Shown here in pieces: positions 25,132 to 34,309 of a stretch of DNA of 64,000 nt. A model generated the notes under the pieces. The model saw nothing but the letters and a program-made list of their open reading frames with translations. It made no database searches and was not told the DNA's origin. The position numbers and the translations under genes are program-made. The DNA is from an uncultured Celeribacter sp. GTDB taxonomy: Bacteria > Pseudomonadota > Alphaproteobacteria > Rhodobacterales > Rhodobacteraceae. Each line of letters starts with the position of its first letter. Position 1 is the stretch's first letter. The stretch spans positions 3,460,501 through 3,524,500 of the forward strand of contig NZ_OY780935.1 in the NCBI RefSeq assembly GCF_963675965.1, given 5' to 3'.

Positions 25132-25530
25132 ATGAGCGAGATTTCCGATTTCGAAGCCCGGATCACAACTGCCATGGAACGCATCGGGCGTGTGGTGGAT
25201 GTGCTGGGGGCACAGGTCGAAGCGCCCGAGGACGAGGGCGGAATCGATGTCGCGGAAATGGAGGCAGAAATCGGACGCCTTCAGGATGCATTGCAGGCCG
25301 AGAAAGACGCCAAGGCCCAGCTCGAAGCCCGTGTCGAGGCGATCCAGGCCCGGCAAGAGGGCCATGTGGCGGAGCTGGAGGCCGAAGTGGCCCAGCTGCG
25401 CAGTGAGACCGCCAGCCTGAAAGCCGACCGGGCCGAGGATGCCCGCGACATTGAGGCGCTGGTCGCCGATCTGCGGGCTGCGCTGGCGCTGAGTTCCAAC
25501 CGGATCAACCCGACTGGCGGGGAGGTGTGA
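25132..25530 (+). CDS. Coiled-coil protein upstream of zapA
   Basis: 132 residues, almost all acidic heptad-type helix (MEAEIGRLQDALQAEKDAKAQLEARVEAI...), with no signal or membrane part. The start at 25132 fits the compact gene order; the stop is one base before the zapA start, so the two are translationally linked. In roseobacters a short coiled-coil protein commonly precedes zapA. A role with ZapA at the division ring is inference. Confidence 0.7.
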   Translation: MSEISDFEARITTAMERIGRVVDVLGAQVEAPEDEGGIDVAEMEAEIGRLQDALQAEKDAKAQLEARVEAIQARQEGHVAELEAEVAQLRSETASLKADRAEDARDIEALVADLRAALALSSNRINPTGGEV

Positions 25531-25531
25531 G

Positions 25532-25951
25532 ATGCCCGAAGTGACGATCACCATCGGAGGCCGTGCCTTCGAAGTCGCCTGTCAGGATGGCGAAGAACAT
25601 TTCCTGAAATCCGCTGCCGCGCTGCTGGACAACGAGGCCTCTGTGCTGTCCAGCCAGATCGGACGCTTGCCTGCAGAGCGCATGCTGCTGATGGCGGGGC
25701 TCATGCTGGCGGATAAGACCGCAAGCTTTGACGAGCAGTTGCGGGGGCTTGAGGAAAAACTTTCGGCCCAGTCCCGCCTCATCGAGGAGCTGCGCGCACG
25801 TCCGGATCCTGAACCGCAAAAGATCGAGGTGCCTGTGGTGCCCGCTGAGGTCACCGATACGCTGGCAGAGCTGGCCGCGCGGGCCGAGGCCATGGCTGCA
25901 GAGCTTGAGGAATGTTTCGTTGCGGAAGAGGGCGCAGACACCGCGGGATAG
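25532..25951 (+). CDS. zapA: Cell division protein ZapA
   Basis: 139 residues. The N-terminal ZapA domain (MPEVTITIGGRAFEVACQDGEEHFLKSAAALLDNEA ... ERMLLMAGLMLADK) is followed by a coiled coil. ZapA bundles FtsZ filaments at the division ring. The C-terminal tail is longer than in E. coli ZapA. Coupled to the upstream coiled-coil gene. Confidence 0.9.
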   Translation: MPEVTITIGGRAFEVACQDGEEHFLKSAAALLDNEASVLSSQIGRLPAERMLLMAGLMLADKTASFDEQLRGLEEKLSAQSRLIEELRARPDPEPQKIEVPVVPAEVTDTLAELAARAEAMAAELEECFVAEEGADTAG

Positions 25952-25984
25952 ATCCTGCGCAGCTCTGCAGCGACAAGACATAAG

Positions 25985-26014
25985 AAAAGGCGCGGTCCGG
26001 GACCGCGCCTTTTT
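25985..26014. terminator. Bidirectional terminator between zapA and grxD
   Basis: AAAAGGCGCGGTC / GACCGCGCCTTTT, a 13-bp perfect stem with T-runs on both strands, between convergent genes. Confidence 0.9.
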
Positions 26015-26044
26015 GGTTTAGAAAACCTGTGTGACCTTGCCGGC

Positions 26045-26404
26045 TCAGGTGTTGGCGGCGCGGATCTGGTCGGCTTTTTCCTGATCGAAAACGACGCCCT
26101 TGTCGGCAAGCATCTGATCCAGCTCGCCCGAAAGCGTCATTTCGATCACGATGTCGCAGCCGCCGACGAATTCGCCTTTGACATAGAGCTGCGGAATGGT
26201 CGGCCAGTCGGAAAAATCCTTGATACCCTGACGGATGTCCTGATCGGCCAGAACATTCACATCGGTGTAATCGACACCCATGAAGTTCAGGATGCCAGCC
26301 ACTTTCGAGGAGAAGCCGCATTGCGGCATCATTTTTGTGCCCTTCATGAACAGGACGACATCATTGGAGTCGACGGTTTTCTGAATGGTCTCTTGCGCAG
26401 TCAT
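26045..26404 (-). CDS. grxD: Monothiol glutaredoxin Grx4/GrxD
   Basis: 119 residues with the monothiol CGFS motif (C29) after KGTKMMPQ, and the WPTIPQLYVKGEFVGGCDI glutathione-binding segment. It binds and passes on [2Fe-2S] clusters, usually together with BolA, whose gene lies 84 bases upstream in the same direction. Confidence 0.95.
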   Translation of the reverse strand: MTAQETIQKTVDSNDVVLFMKGTKMMPQCGFSSKVAGILNFMGVDYTDVNVLADQDIRQGIKDFSDWPTIPQLYVKGEFVGGCDIVIEMTLSGELDQMLADKGVVFDQEKADQIRAANT

Positions 26405-26488
26405 GGTTCAGTCCTTTGGAAAGGGTGCGGTCGCGGGCTGGGCGACCGTGGTATGAAAATTCGCCCTGCTGTCGTCCCGGCTGGAAAG

Positions 26489-26719
26489 TCAGTCCGGGGC
26501 GCGGGTGGTCAGGGCGAGGGCGTGCAATTCCCCGCTGTCAAGCTGGGTGCGGATGGCGGCGTTTACCGCACGTTGTTGTTGGACCCGGTTCATGCCTTTG
26601 AAGGAGGCATCGACGACTTCCGCCGCGAAATGTTGTCCATCATCGCCTTGCACGATGATCTGGGCGTCAGGGAAAGCGTCGCGGATCAAATGTTCGATAT
26701 CAGCGGCGGTGATGGCCAT
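26489..26719 (-). CDS. BolA/IbaG-family protein
   Basis: 76 residues, with the BolA fold motifs DGQHFAAEVVDASFKGMNRVQQQRAVNAAI. The HF and conserved region match BolA-like partners of CGFS glutaredoxins in Fe-S and iron regulation. Neighbours: grxD 84 bases downstream, and the Cys-rich protein upstream. Confidence 0.92.
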   Translation of the reverse strand: MAITAADIEHLIRDAFPDAQIIVQGDDGQHFAAEVVDASFKGMNRVQQQRAVNAAIRTQLDSGELHALALTTRAPD

Positions 26720-26891
26720 GTAGGGCGCTCCTTGGTGTCGTCTGTGTCTTACGCTCTGTGGTCATCGAGGGCGGTGTGCGCCGTCGACGCACAGTCATCC
26801 GGTGGTCGTTGTGCTGAAATGTAATGATCCGCGCGGGGGGCTGCAAGGCGTTCACGTCGTGTCGAGGGGACTGATGTCGGGTCACGGGGGC

Positions 26892-27425
26892 TCATGCCCC
26901 GTTTGTCCCACTGTTTGGTGCTTCAGTTTGCCCGCTCCGTGCCAGCGCCGCAAGAAAGGCATCATAGGCGGCAGACAGGGCCGGGCTGTCGGACCAGACC
27001 CGCGCCAGACGTTTCAACAGGCTGCGGCGGCTGTGCTCCAGATCTTCGCTCAGGGGCAGGGCAGCGGCTTCCTGCAATTGTCTCATCCGCTCATGAAGCG
27101 GCTTTAGCCGGTCGAAATCGCGCAGCATGGCGGGCAAGAGCCCCGGATCGTCACGCCAGCTTTCGCCGTTGAAACGCATCTGCGTTACCCGTTGCCCCGC
27201 ACCGGCACAGTCATAGAGCACGCAGCCGGGGTTGCCGATCTCTTCCAAGCGGTCGTGCAGCTTGCACAGATGCCCGGACAGGTTCGGGCAGGGCGTGCCC
27301 GCCGGTTTGTCGAAAGAAAACAGATCGCCTTTGTCCAGCGTCAGCCCGACACAGCAGAGCGCCGCGCATTGGCTGCAATCGCTGGTCAGCTCGGGGAGAA
27401 CGGGCATGTCGGGCAGCTCAGTCAT
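26892..27425 (-). CDS. Cys-rich protein with a YkgJ-like CxxCxxxCC cluster
   Basis: 177 residues. Eight cysteines fall in the first 73 residues: C17, C20, C24, C25 (CSQCAALCC), C46, C54, C68, C73. This is like the zinc/iron-binding YkgJ/DUF-type CxxC proteins. The C-terminal half is helical and without signature. Genes around it are bolA and grxD (Fe-S trafficking) downstream and purL upstream. A role in metal or Fe-S handling is inference; no enzyme function is recognised. Confidence 0.65.
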   Translation of the reverse strand: MTELPDMPVLPELTSDCSQCAALCCVGLTLDKGDLFSFDKPAGTPCPNLSGHLCKLHDRLEEIGNPGCVLYDCAGAGQRVTQMRFNGESWRDDPGLLPAMLRDFDRLKPLHERMRQLQEAAALPLSEDLEHSRRSLLKRLARVWSDSPALSAAYDAFLAALARSGQTEAPNSGTNGA

Positions 27426-27461
27426 GACAGCCTTTGTGCCATCTGTGGGCGGAGGGGACGG

Positions 27462-27487
27462 AAAAAGGCCCGCTTGGGGCGGGCCTT
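27462..27487 (-). terminator. Terminator after purL
   Basis: On the minus strand the stem AAGGCCCGC / GCGGGCCTT is followed by TTT, 31 bases after the purL stop and before the Cys-rich gene. Confidence 0.8.
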
Positions 27488-27518
27488 GTCGATGTGTTGC
27501 GGTGCAGCATGGGAAAGA

Positions 27519-29678
27519 TCAGCCGAAGATCTCGCCGAAGGTGCCGCGATAGAGTGCGGACAGTTCGCTCAGCGGGGCATCGGAGCTGCCGAATTTCACC
27601 GCGTCGCCGCCGAATTTCCCGACGGTTGAAATGGTGACGCCCGCCTGACCTGCCGCGACCATGAGCGCTTCGGCCTGATCAAAGGAGCAGGCCACGAGGT
27701 AGCGCGCCTGATCTTCGCCAAACAGGTCCGGCGTATCGTCGCTGTCGAGCGTGACGCCGATCCCGGCAGCCTCGGCCATTTCAAAAGCGGCAAGGGCCAG
27801 CCCGCCGTCGGCGAGATCGGTGGCGGCATTGACCAGCGCGGCATTGCCGCGCAGGAAATCGCCATTGCGCTTTTCTTCGGCCAGATCGACCCGCGGGGCG
27901 TCGCCGTCTTCGCGGTTGAAGACCTCATAGAGCAGGGCTGATTGTCCAAGGTGGCTGCCCGGCGCGCCGATCAGCAGGGCCAGATCGCCCGCGTTGGGCT
28001 GGCCGTCGATCAGATCCTCTTCGCTGGCGATCAGACCCACGGCCCCGATGGTCGGGGTCGGCAGGATGCCTTCGCCGTCGGTTTCATTGTAGAGCGACAC
28101 GTTGCCGGACACGATCGGCATGTCGAGGAAGGCCACGGCCTGACCGATGCCATCGAGCGCACCGACGAATTGGCCCATGATTTCAGGCTTTTCCGGGTTG
28201 CCGAAGTTGAGGTTGTCAGTGGTGGCCAAGGGTTTCGCCCCGACCGCGGTCAGGTTGCGATAGGCTTCGGCCACGGCCTGTTTGCCGCCTTCGACCGGGT
28301 TGGCCTTGACGTAGCGGGGCGTCACATCCGAGGTGAAAGCCAGCATCTTGCCGGTGTCATGGACGCGGATCACACCGGCGCCCAGACCGGGGGTGATGAC
28401 ACTGTCGGCCATGACCTGCGTGTCATATTGTTCATAGACCCAGGCCTTGGAGGCGTAGTTGGGCGATGCGAGCAGCCCTTTGAGCCCGTCGATCGGATCG
28501 ATCTGCGGGACATCGGCCATCGGCTCTGCGGTGGGGGTCGGGACCCACGGGCGATCGTATTCCGGCGCCGAGGAAGCCAGTGTGGAGAGCGGCAGGTCGC
28601 CCATGCAGGTGCCATTGTGCATGATCAGGAAGCGGTCTTCGGCAATGGTCTCACCGACGATGGCGAAATCGAGATCCCATTTTTCAAAGACGGCACGAGC
28701 CTCGGCCTCTTTTTCGGGCTTCAGCACCATGAGCATGCGTTCCTGGGATTCGGACAGCATCATCTCATAGGCGGTCATATCGGCTTCGCGCTGGGGCACG
28801 TTTTCCAGATCCAGACGGATGCCCAGATGGCCCTTGTCGCCCATCTCCACCGCAGAACAGGTCAGGCCAGCGGCCCCCATGTCCTGGATCGAGATCACCG
28901 CACCGGTCTGCATCAGCTCCAGCGTGGCCTCCATCAGGCATTTTTCGGTGAACGGGTCACCGACCTGCACGGTGGGGCGTTTGTCTTCGATGGTGTCGTC
29001 AAACTCGGCAGAGGCCATGGTGGCCCCGCCCACACCGTCGCGGCCGGTCTTGGCGCCCAGATAGACGACGGGCATGCCGACGCCGGAGGCGGCCGAGTAG
29101 AAAATCTTATCCGCATCGGCAAGACCGGCGGCAAACGCATTCACCAGACAGTTGCCGTTATAGGCGGCATGAAAACGCACTTCGCCCCCCACGGTGGGCA
29201 CGCCAAAGCAGTTGCCATAGCCGCCGACACCTTCGACGACGCCATGCACGAGCTGTTTGGTTTTCTTGTGGTCTTTTTCCCCGAAGGACAGCGAATTCAT
29301 GGCCGCGATCGGACGCGCGCCCATGGTGAAGACGTCGCGCAGGATACCGCCCACGCCCGTGGCCGCCCCCTGATAGGGTTCGATGTAGGAAGGGTGGTTG
29401 TGGCTTTCCATCTTGAACACCACAGCCTGGCCGTCGCCGATGTCGACGACGCCGGCGTTTTCGCCCGGGCCGCAGATCACCTGCGGGCCGGAGGTCGGCA
29501 GACCGCGCAGGTGTTTCTTGGACGATTTATAGGAACAATGTTCGTTCCACATCGCTGAAAAGACACCCAATTCGGTGAAGGTCGGCTCCCGGTTCAGAAT
29601 GCGCAGGATCTCGGCATATTCTTCGGGCTTGAGCCCATGGGCGGAGATGATCTCTTCGGTGATGGCTGGCTCTGTCAT
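27519..29678 (-). CDS. purL: Phosphoribosylformylglycinamidine synthase subunit PurL
   Basis: 719 residues, the small (non-fused) PurL that works with PurS and PurQ in purine synthesis. Seen are the N-terminal FTELGVFSAMWNEHCSYKSS, the catalytic His region ESHNHPSYIEPYQGAATGVGG, and SIQDMGAAGLTCSAVEM. The start at 29678 is behind GAGGGGATTCC. PurQ and PurS are not in the window. Confidence 0.96.
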   Translation of the reverse strand: MTEPAITEEIISAHGLKPEEYAEILRILNREPTFTELGVFSAMWNEHCSYKSSKKHLRGLPTSGPQVICGPGENAGVVDIGDGQAVVFKMESHNHPSYIEPYQGAATGVGGILRDVFTMGARPIAAMNSLSFGEKDHKKTKQLVHGVVEGVGGYGNCFGVPTVGGEVRFHAAYNGNCLVNAFAAGLADADKIFYSAASGVGMPVVYLGAKTGRDGVGGATMASAEFDDTIEDKRPTVQVGDPFTEKCLMEATLELMQTGAVISIQDMGAAGLTCSAVEMGDKGHLGIRLDLENVPQREADMTAYEMMLSESQERMLMVLKPEKEAEARAVFEKWDLDFAIVGETIAEDRFLIMHNGTCMGDLPLSTLASSAPEYDRPWVPTPTAEPMADVPQIDPIDGLKGLLASPNYASKAWVYEQYDTQVMADSVITPGLGAGVIRVHDTGKMLAFTSDVTPRYVKANPVEGGKQAVAEAYRNLTAVGAKPLATTDNLNFGNPEKPEIMGQFVGALDGIGQAVAFLDMPIVSGNVSLYNETDGEGILPTPTIGAVGLIASEEDLIDGQPNAGDLALLIGAPGSHLGQSALLYEVFNREDGDAPRVDLAEEKRNGDFLRGNAALVNAATDLADGGLALAAFEMAEAAGIGVTLDSDDTPDLFGEDQARYLVACSFDQAEALMVAAGQAGVTISTVGKFGGDAVKFGSSDAPLSELSALYRGTFGEIFG

Positions 29679-29821
29679 GGAATCCCCTCGGGCGGCGGTC
29701 TTTGCTTGCGGTTCTCATAGGGCAAGCGGGGCCTTGTGGGAAGGGGCGGCGTGTCAAATGGCCTGTTGCGGGACCTTGTCGTCCGCCGGGGCTGTCTGCT
29801 CGCAGAAAATTCCGAAAAGTC

Positions 29822-29902
29822 AAAAAAAAGGCCGAGCAAAGCTCGGCCTAAGTCCAACAGGGAGGTGAAACCAGAATGAGTTGCCTCATTCGATGGCTTC
29901 AG
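29822..29902 (-). ncRNA. Candidate ~80-nt small RNA with exposed anti-Shine-Dalgarno stretch
   Basis: On the minus strand: a promoter-like TTGATC-N16-CTAAAT (29936-29909), then a hairpin GAATGAG-GCAA-CTCATTC (29874-29891), then an open stretch with CACCTCCC (29860-29867, complementary to ribosome binding sites of the GGGAGGTG kind), then a strong terminator (AGGCCGAGC-ttt-GCTCGGCCT plus eight T). This layout resembles the alphaproteobacterial sRNAs with CCUCC-type loops, such as alpha-r8/MmgR. It lies in the 470-base gap between purL and a LysR gene; the remainder of that gap holds nothing else I can support. Confidence 0.65.
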
Positions 29903-30148
29903 TGATGCATTTAGGGGCAGTTTGTGAACGGATCAAGGGAGATTGTTAAAAGTGCGTGCAATGCCGCTATGCGAATTTGATATGGCTCCTGTCGGCGGGC
30001 GCAAAGGGGCCTGTTATACGACCTGTTGTGCGGTCCTGTGCTCAGGCCGAAAACAGATGCCTTTCGCACTGAGCAGGGCCGCTCATCGAGCAGGATGAGC
30101 GGGATGGTACCTGAAATCTCTGTACGGCTGTATGCGCTGGCGCGGCTG

Positions 30149-31057
30149 TCAGTCGTCACCGTCGCCATCGCGCATGTGGCGACGGTGGGCGTTGATTTCT
30201 TCGGTGATGAAATCGCGGAACACCTCGATCCGCTTCGAATGACGCAGCTCTTCGGGGTAGGCTAGGAAAACCGGCACCTCGCCGCTTTGCACTTCTGGCA
30301 GCACCCGCACGAGGTTCGGCGCGCTTTCCACCAGATAATCGGGCAGAACGCCGACACCGAGGTTATTCAGCACCGCCTGCAAAACCCCGAAATAGTTGTT
30401 CACGAACAGCTTGGAACGAATGTCGTGCTCGTTCAGCTCTTCGATCAGCCGTGCACCTGCGGCGACCTGATGGGCGTTGGGGTTCTGGCAGATCAGTCGG
30501 TGTTTCGCCAGATCGTCCATGGTTTCCGGCATGCCGTGTTCGTCAAGGTATTCCCGCGTCGCAAACAGGCGCATCCGGATGTTCATCAGCCGTTTGCGGA
30601 TTAGGTCCGCCTGCGAGGGTTCTTTCATACGGATGGCGATGTCCGCCTCGCGCATCGGCAGGTCGAGCACGCGTTCCTCAAGCATCAGGTCGATTTTGAG
30701 TTCCGGATATTTTTCATAGAGCTTCGAGAGGCGCGGGGCGAGCCAGAGCGTGCCGAAACCGGTGGCGCTGGTGACGCGCAATTCGCCGTAGACTTCTTCT
30801 TCGCTGTCGCGGATGCGGGCCGCGGCGGCATCAAGGCGCTTGGCCATGGCGCGCGTCGCCTCAAACAGCAGTTCGCCCTGTTCGGTCAGAATCAGGCCAC
30901 GCGCATGGCGGTGAAACAGCGTTGTGCCCAGAGATTCCTCCAGTGCACGGATCTGACGCGACACGGCAGACTGGCTCAGGTGCAGCGTGTCACCGGCATG
31001 GGTCAAAGACCCGGCATCTGCCACGGCGTGAAAGATTCTCAGCTTGTCCCAGTCCAT
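30149..31057 (-). CDS. LysR-family regulator
   Basis: 302 residues: helix-turn-helix (MDWDKLRIFHAVADAGSLTHAGDTLHLSQSAVSRQIRALEESLGTTLF) and effector domain. The start at 31057 is the typical LysR start; a longer reading to 31174 lacks any ribosome site. Divergent from the acyltransferase/murI pair, with TTAGCG-type half-sites in between. Target and effector unknown. Confidence 0.82.
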   Translation of the reverse strand: MDWDKLRIFHAVADAGSLTHAGDTLHLSQSAVSRQIRALEESLGTTLFHRHARGLILTEQGELLFEATRAMAKRLDAAAARIRDSEEEVYGELRVTSATGFGTLWLAPRLSKLYEKYPELKIDLMLEERVLDLPMREADIAIRMKEPSQADLIRKRLMNIRMRLFATREYLDEHGMPETMDDLAKHRLICQNPNAHQVAAGARLIEELNEHDIRSKLFVNNYFGVLQAVLNNLGVGVLPDYLVESAPNLVRVLPEVQSGEVPVFLAYPEELRHSKRIEVFRDFITEEINAHRRHMRDGDGDD

Positions 31058-31183
31058 ACCTGCCACCTGCGGTTCCTCCCGTATGTTTCGCCTTAGACTA
31101 TATAGCTTCCGTAAGAATATATACCGTCCGGGGCTGTTTGGCCGCTTCATTCGCGTTTTTTGCACAGATCGCAAGGTGAATGC

Positions 31184-31210
31184 TTTGCGCTAACACAAAT
31201 TAGCGTGACA
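31184..31210. promoter_or_regulatory. Two TGTTAGCG-type half-sites in a divergent promoter region
   Basis: TTTGCGCTAACA (31184-31195; reverse TGTTAGCGCAAA, nearly the second gap-gene site) and ATTAGCGTGACA (31199-31210). They lie between the LysR gene and the acyltransferase gene. Weaker than the sites before gap. Confidence 0.35.
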
Positions 31211-31313
31211 GGATGGAGAAAATGCAAACTTTTCGTGCAGCTTCCGTTGCCAGTTGTGTTTTCATGTGGAAAAGCGAAGACAATTGCAGCGGGGGCGAAC
31301 CGGGAGGGAGCCT

Positions 31314-32261
31314 TTGTCACCGGAGATCTCAAAACCGAAGCTTTCGCATTCCGGGCTCTCACAGCGCCAGATTGCTCGGGACATCACCTATGCCAGTTCG
31401 GCGGCAACGCGGACCGGACGGGTGCTGATCCGATTGATGGAAAACGCCACCGGGCGGCTGGGGCTGATTCGACGGGCGAAAGGCTATGATCTGGACGTGG
31501 CCGAGGGGCGCGATTTCTGGGCGGTCATGGTCGAACGCTATGGGCTTGAGCTGAGCGTGGTGTACGGGGCGCTGGAAAACATCCCTTCTGAGGGCCCGTT
31601 GATCGTTGTGGCCAACCATCCCTATGGCATCCTTGATGGGCTGATGCTGGGTCATATCCTGTCGGTGACGCGGGGAGATTTCCGCATTCTGGCGCATCGC
31701 GTCTTTAAAAAGGCCGAAGACATCGACCGGGTGATCCTTCCGATTTCCTTTGAGGAGACCAAAGAGGCCGTGGCCCAGAACCTGGCCACCCGAAAAGAGG
31801 CGCTGCGGTATCTGTCCGAGGGCGGCTGTATCGGCATTTTCCCGGGCGGGACCGTGTCCACGCCGGCACGCCCCTGGGGGCAGCCGCTGGATCCGGGCTG
31901 GCGGGCGTTTACTGCCAAGATGGTCGCAAAATCCGGGGCGACGGTCGTACCGCTTTATTTCTGCGGGGCCAATTCGCGGCTGTTCCAGCTGGCCAGCCAT
32001 CTGCACACGACGCTGCGCATGGGGCTGCTGGTGCGCGAATTTCGCACCCGCATCGGGGCACCGGTGCGGGTCGCCATCGGCGATCCGATCGGACCGCAGG
32101 AACTGGCCGAGTTCAAAGGCGACCCGAAAATGCTTATGGATTTCCTGCGCGCCCGGACCTATTCCTTATCTCCGACACCCTTGGCCGACACCGGGCTGGG
32201 GTATGAATTCGAAGCAAAGCACGGCGGTAAGCCGCGCAAGGGTCTGAAGGACCGGTATTGA
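31314..32261 (+). CDS. Lysophospholipid acyltransferase-like protein
   Basis: 315 residues from a TTG at 31314, chosen because GGGAGGGAGCC lies just before it and no better ATG exists; an ATG at 31254 is possible. The PlsC-type first motif reads VANHPYGILDG (His and Asp five residues apart) and the later GGCIGIFPGGTVSTPA and ATVVPLYFCGANS fit the hemolysin/OlsA-like acyltransferase branch. It ends 3 bases before murI, so the two are co-transcribed. Substrate not visible. Confidence 0.75.
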   Translation: MSPEISKPKLSHSGLSQRQIARDITYASSAATRTGRVLIRLMENATGRLGLIRRAKGYDLDVAEGRDFWAVMVERYGLELSVVYGALENIPSEGPLIVVANHPYGILDGLMLGHILSVTRGDFRILAHRVFKKAEDIDRVILPISFEETKEAVAQNLATRKEALRYLSEGGCIGIFPGGTVSTPARPWGQPLDPGWRAFTAKMVAKSGATVVPLYFCGANSRLFQLASHLHTTLRMGLLVREFRTRIGAPVRVAIGDPIGPQELAEFKGDPKMLMDFLRARTYSLSPTPLADTGLGYEFEAKHGGKPRKGLKDRY

Positions 32262-32264
32262 AAC

Positions 32265-33077
32265 ATGGCAGTTGGCATATTTGACAGTGGTTTGGGCGGA
32301 TTGACGGTCTATGAGGCCGTTCACAAACGCCTTCCCGACGTTCCTCTGGTGTATTTCGGCGACAATGCGCATGCACCCTACGGCGTGCGTACGGCGGATG
32401 ACATTTACGATCTGACCACCGCGGCCGTGGAGCGGCTGTGGGAGGCGGGCTGTGATCTGGTCATTCTCGCCTGCAACACAGCTTCAGCGGCGGCCCTGCG
32501 CCGGATGCAGGAAAGCTGGATCCCGCGTGACAAACGCGTTCTGGGGGTTTTCGTGCCACTGATCGAGGCGCTGACAGAACGCCAGTGGGGCGACAATTCC
32601 CCACCGCGCGAAGTGGCGGTGAAACATGTCGCGCTGTTCGCGACTCCGGCGACTGTGGCGGCGCGGGCGTTCCAGCGGGAACTGGCGTTTCGGGCCATCG
32701 GTGTGGATGTCGAGGCACAGGCCTGTGGTGGTGTTGTCGATGCGATTGAAGATGGCGACAGCATTCTGGCCGATGCGCTGGTGCGGTCGCATGTCGATGC
32801 GCTGAAACGCAAGATGCCGAACCCGGATGCAGCCATTCTGGGCTGCACCCATTATCCGATGATGGCCGAGGCCTTTCAGGAAGCTCTGGGGCCCGATGTG
32901 AAGGTCTTTTCGCAAGCCAACCTCGTGGCATCGAGCCTTGAAGACTACCTGAGCCGTCATCCCGACATGATGGGATCGGGGACGCAAAGCCTGTTCCTGA
33001 CCACGGGCGATCCGGAAAAAGTGTCGCGCGGGGCCACGCGCTTTTTGCGACGAAAAGTCGAATTTACCAAAGTCTGA
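32265..33077 (+). CDS. murI: Glutamate racemase
   Basis: 270 residues. It makes D-glutamate for peptidoglycan. The opening GIFDSGLGGLTV, ACNTAS with the first catalytic cysteine and GCTHYP with the second are intact. It follows the acyltransferase by 3 bases. Confidence 0.95.
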   Translation: MAVGIFDSGLGGLTVYEAVHKRLPDVPLVYFGDNAHAPYGVRTADDIYDLTTAAVERLWEAGCDLVILACNTASAAALRRMQESWIPRDKRVLGVFVPLIEALTERQWGDNSPPREVAVKHVALFATPATVAARAFQRELAFRAIGVDVEAQACGGVVDAIEDGDSILADALVRSHVDALKRKMPNPDAAILGCTHYPMMAEAFQEALGPDVKVFSQANLVASSLEDYLSRHPDMMGSGTQSLFLTTGDPEKVSRGATRFLRRKVEFTKV

Positions 33078-33120
33078 GCCGCGCTGGCCGGTCGTGGGCC
33101 GCTTACCACGCGGCAAGACA

Positions 33121-33150
33121 GCGCGCCCGATCCGAAGAGGCAGGGCGCGC
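33121..33150 (+). terminator. Possible terminator hairpin after murI
   Basis: Stem GCGCGCCC / GGGCGCGC (8 bp, 14-base loop), 43 bases after murI, without a T-run. Could be factor-dependent or not a terminator. Confidence 0.35.
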
Positions 33151-33257
33151 GCTCCTGTCGCAATTGCGAAGCGCCGCAGTTTTCCCTAGTTTCCCTCTAA
33201 CAGCCCAAAGGCGCGGCGACCCCGCGCCGATCTGGCCCCAAACGTGAAAGATGATCC

Positions 33258-34286
33258 ATGAGCTATAAAATCGCCATTCTCGGTGCCTCCGGTTACACAG
33301 GGGCCGAACTTGTCCGCCTGATCGCGACCCACCCCGAAATGGAGATCGTGGCACTGTCCGGCGACCGCAAGGCCGGTATGGAGATGGCCGAGGTCTATCC
33401 GCATCTGCGCCACATGGACCTGCCCGCCCTGTGCAAGATCGAAGACATCGATTTCTTGGCGGTGGATCTGGCCTTTTGTGCGCTGCCGCATGCAACCTCG
33501 CAGGCCGTGATCAAGGATCTGCCCGCCACCACGAAAGTCGTCGATCTCTCCGCGGATTTCCGTCTGCGCGATCCAGCGGAATATGAAAAGTGGTATGGCA
33601 AGGCGCATTCTGCCGTCGAGATCCAGAAAGAGGCAGTGTACGGGCTGACGGAATTCTACCGTGACGACATCAAGTCCGCGCGGCTGGTGGCCGGGACGGG
33701 CTGCAATGCGGCAACGGGACAGTTCATTTTGCGCCCGCTGATTGCCGCTGGCGTGATTGATCTTGATCAGATCATTCTCGATCTCAAAGTGGCCGTCTCT
33801 GGTGCCGGGCGCGCGCTCAAGGAACATTTGTTGTTCGGGGAGCTGGAGGACAATAGCTTTGGCTATTCCGTGGGGGGTAAACACCGCCATCTCGGCGAAT
33901 TCGATCAGGAGTTCTCTAAGGTCGCGGGCCGGGACGTGCGCATCCAGTTCACGCCCCATCTGATCCCTGCGACCCGTGGCATTCTGGCCACCGCCTATGT
34001 GCAGGGCGAAGCCGGGGCAGTGCATTACGCGCTGGCCGAGGCCTATATGAATGAACCCTTCATTCAGGTGCTGCCCTTTGGTCAGGTGCCCGCAATGAAA
34101 CATGTGCGCGGCTCGAATTTCTGTCATATCGGGGTGGTTGAGGATCGCATTCCGGGACGCACCATCGTGTTCGGCACGCTCGACAATCTCACCAAAGGGT
34201 CTTCGGGGCAGGCGATGCAGAACGCCAATCTGATGCTGGGTCTTGAGGAAACTCTGGGCCTGATGAACGTTCCGATGTATCCCTAA
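33258..34286 (+). CDS. argC: N-acetyl-gamma-glutamyl-phosphate reductase
   Basis: 342 residues: NADP-binding GASGYTGAELVRLIATHPEM (residues ~9-28) and the active-site cysteine in VAGTGCNAATGQFILRP. It is the third step of arginine synthesis. Full length. ccmE follows 23 bases later on the same strand. Confidence 0.95.
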   Translation: MSYKIAILGASGYTGAELVRLIATHPEMEIVALSGDRKAGMEMAEVYPHLRHMDLPALCKIEDIDFLAVDLAFCALPHATSQAVIKDLPATTKVVDLSADFRLRDPAEYEKWYGKAHSAVEIQKEAVYGLTEFYRDDIKSARLVAGTGCNAATGQFILRPLIAAGVIDLDQIILDLKVAVSGAGRALKEHLLFGELEDNSFGYSVGGKHRHLGEFDQEFSKVAGRDVRIQFTPHLIPATRGILATAYVQGEAGAVHYALAEAYMNEPFIQVLPFGQVPAMKHVRGSNFCHIGVVEDRIPGRTIVFGTLDNLTKGSSGQAMQNANLMLGLEETLGLMNVPMYP

Positions 34287-34309
34287 GGCGCTGGGCAGGA
34301 GGAAATCAT

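Noticed and set aside
29876..29905. A nine-codon plus-strand reading frame (MSCLIRWLQ) behind GGGAGGTG
   Set aside because: The good ribosome site is the complement of the sRNA's CACCTCCC, and the bases are better explained by the sRNA hairpins.
29911..30168. 85-residue minus-strand frame overlapping the LysR 3' end
   Set aside because: No ribosome site and no recognisable composition; it runs over the sRNA promoter region.
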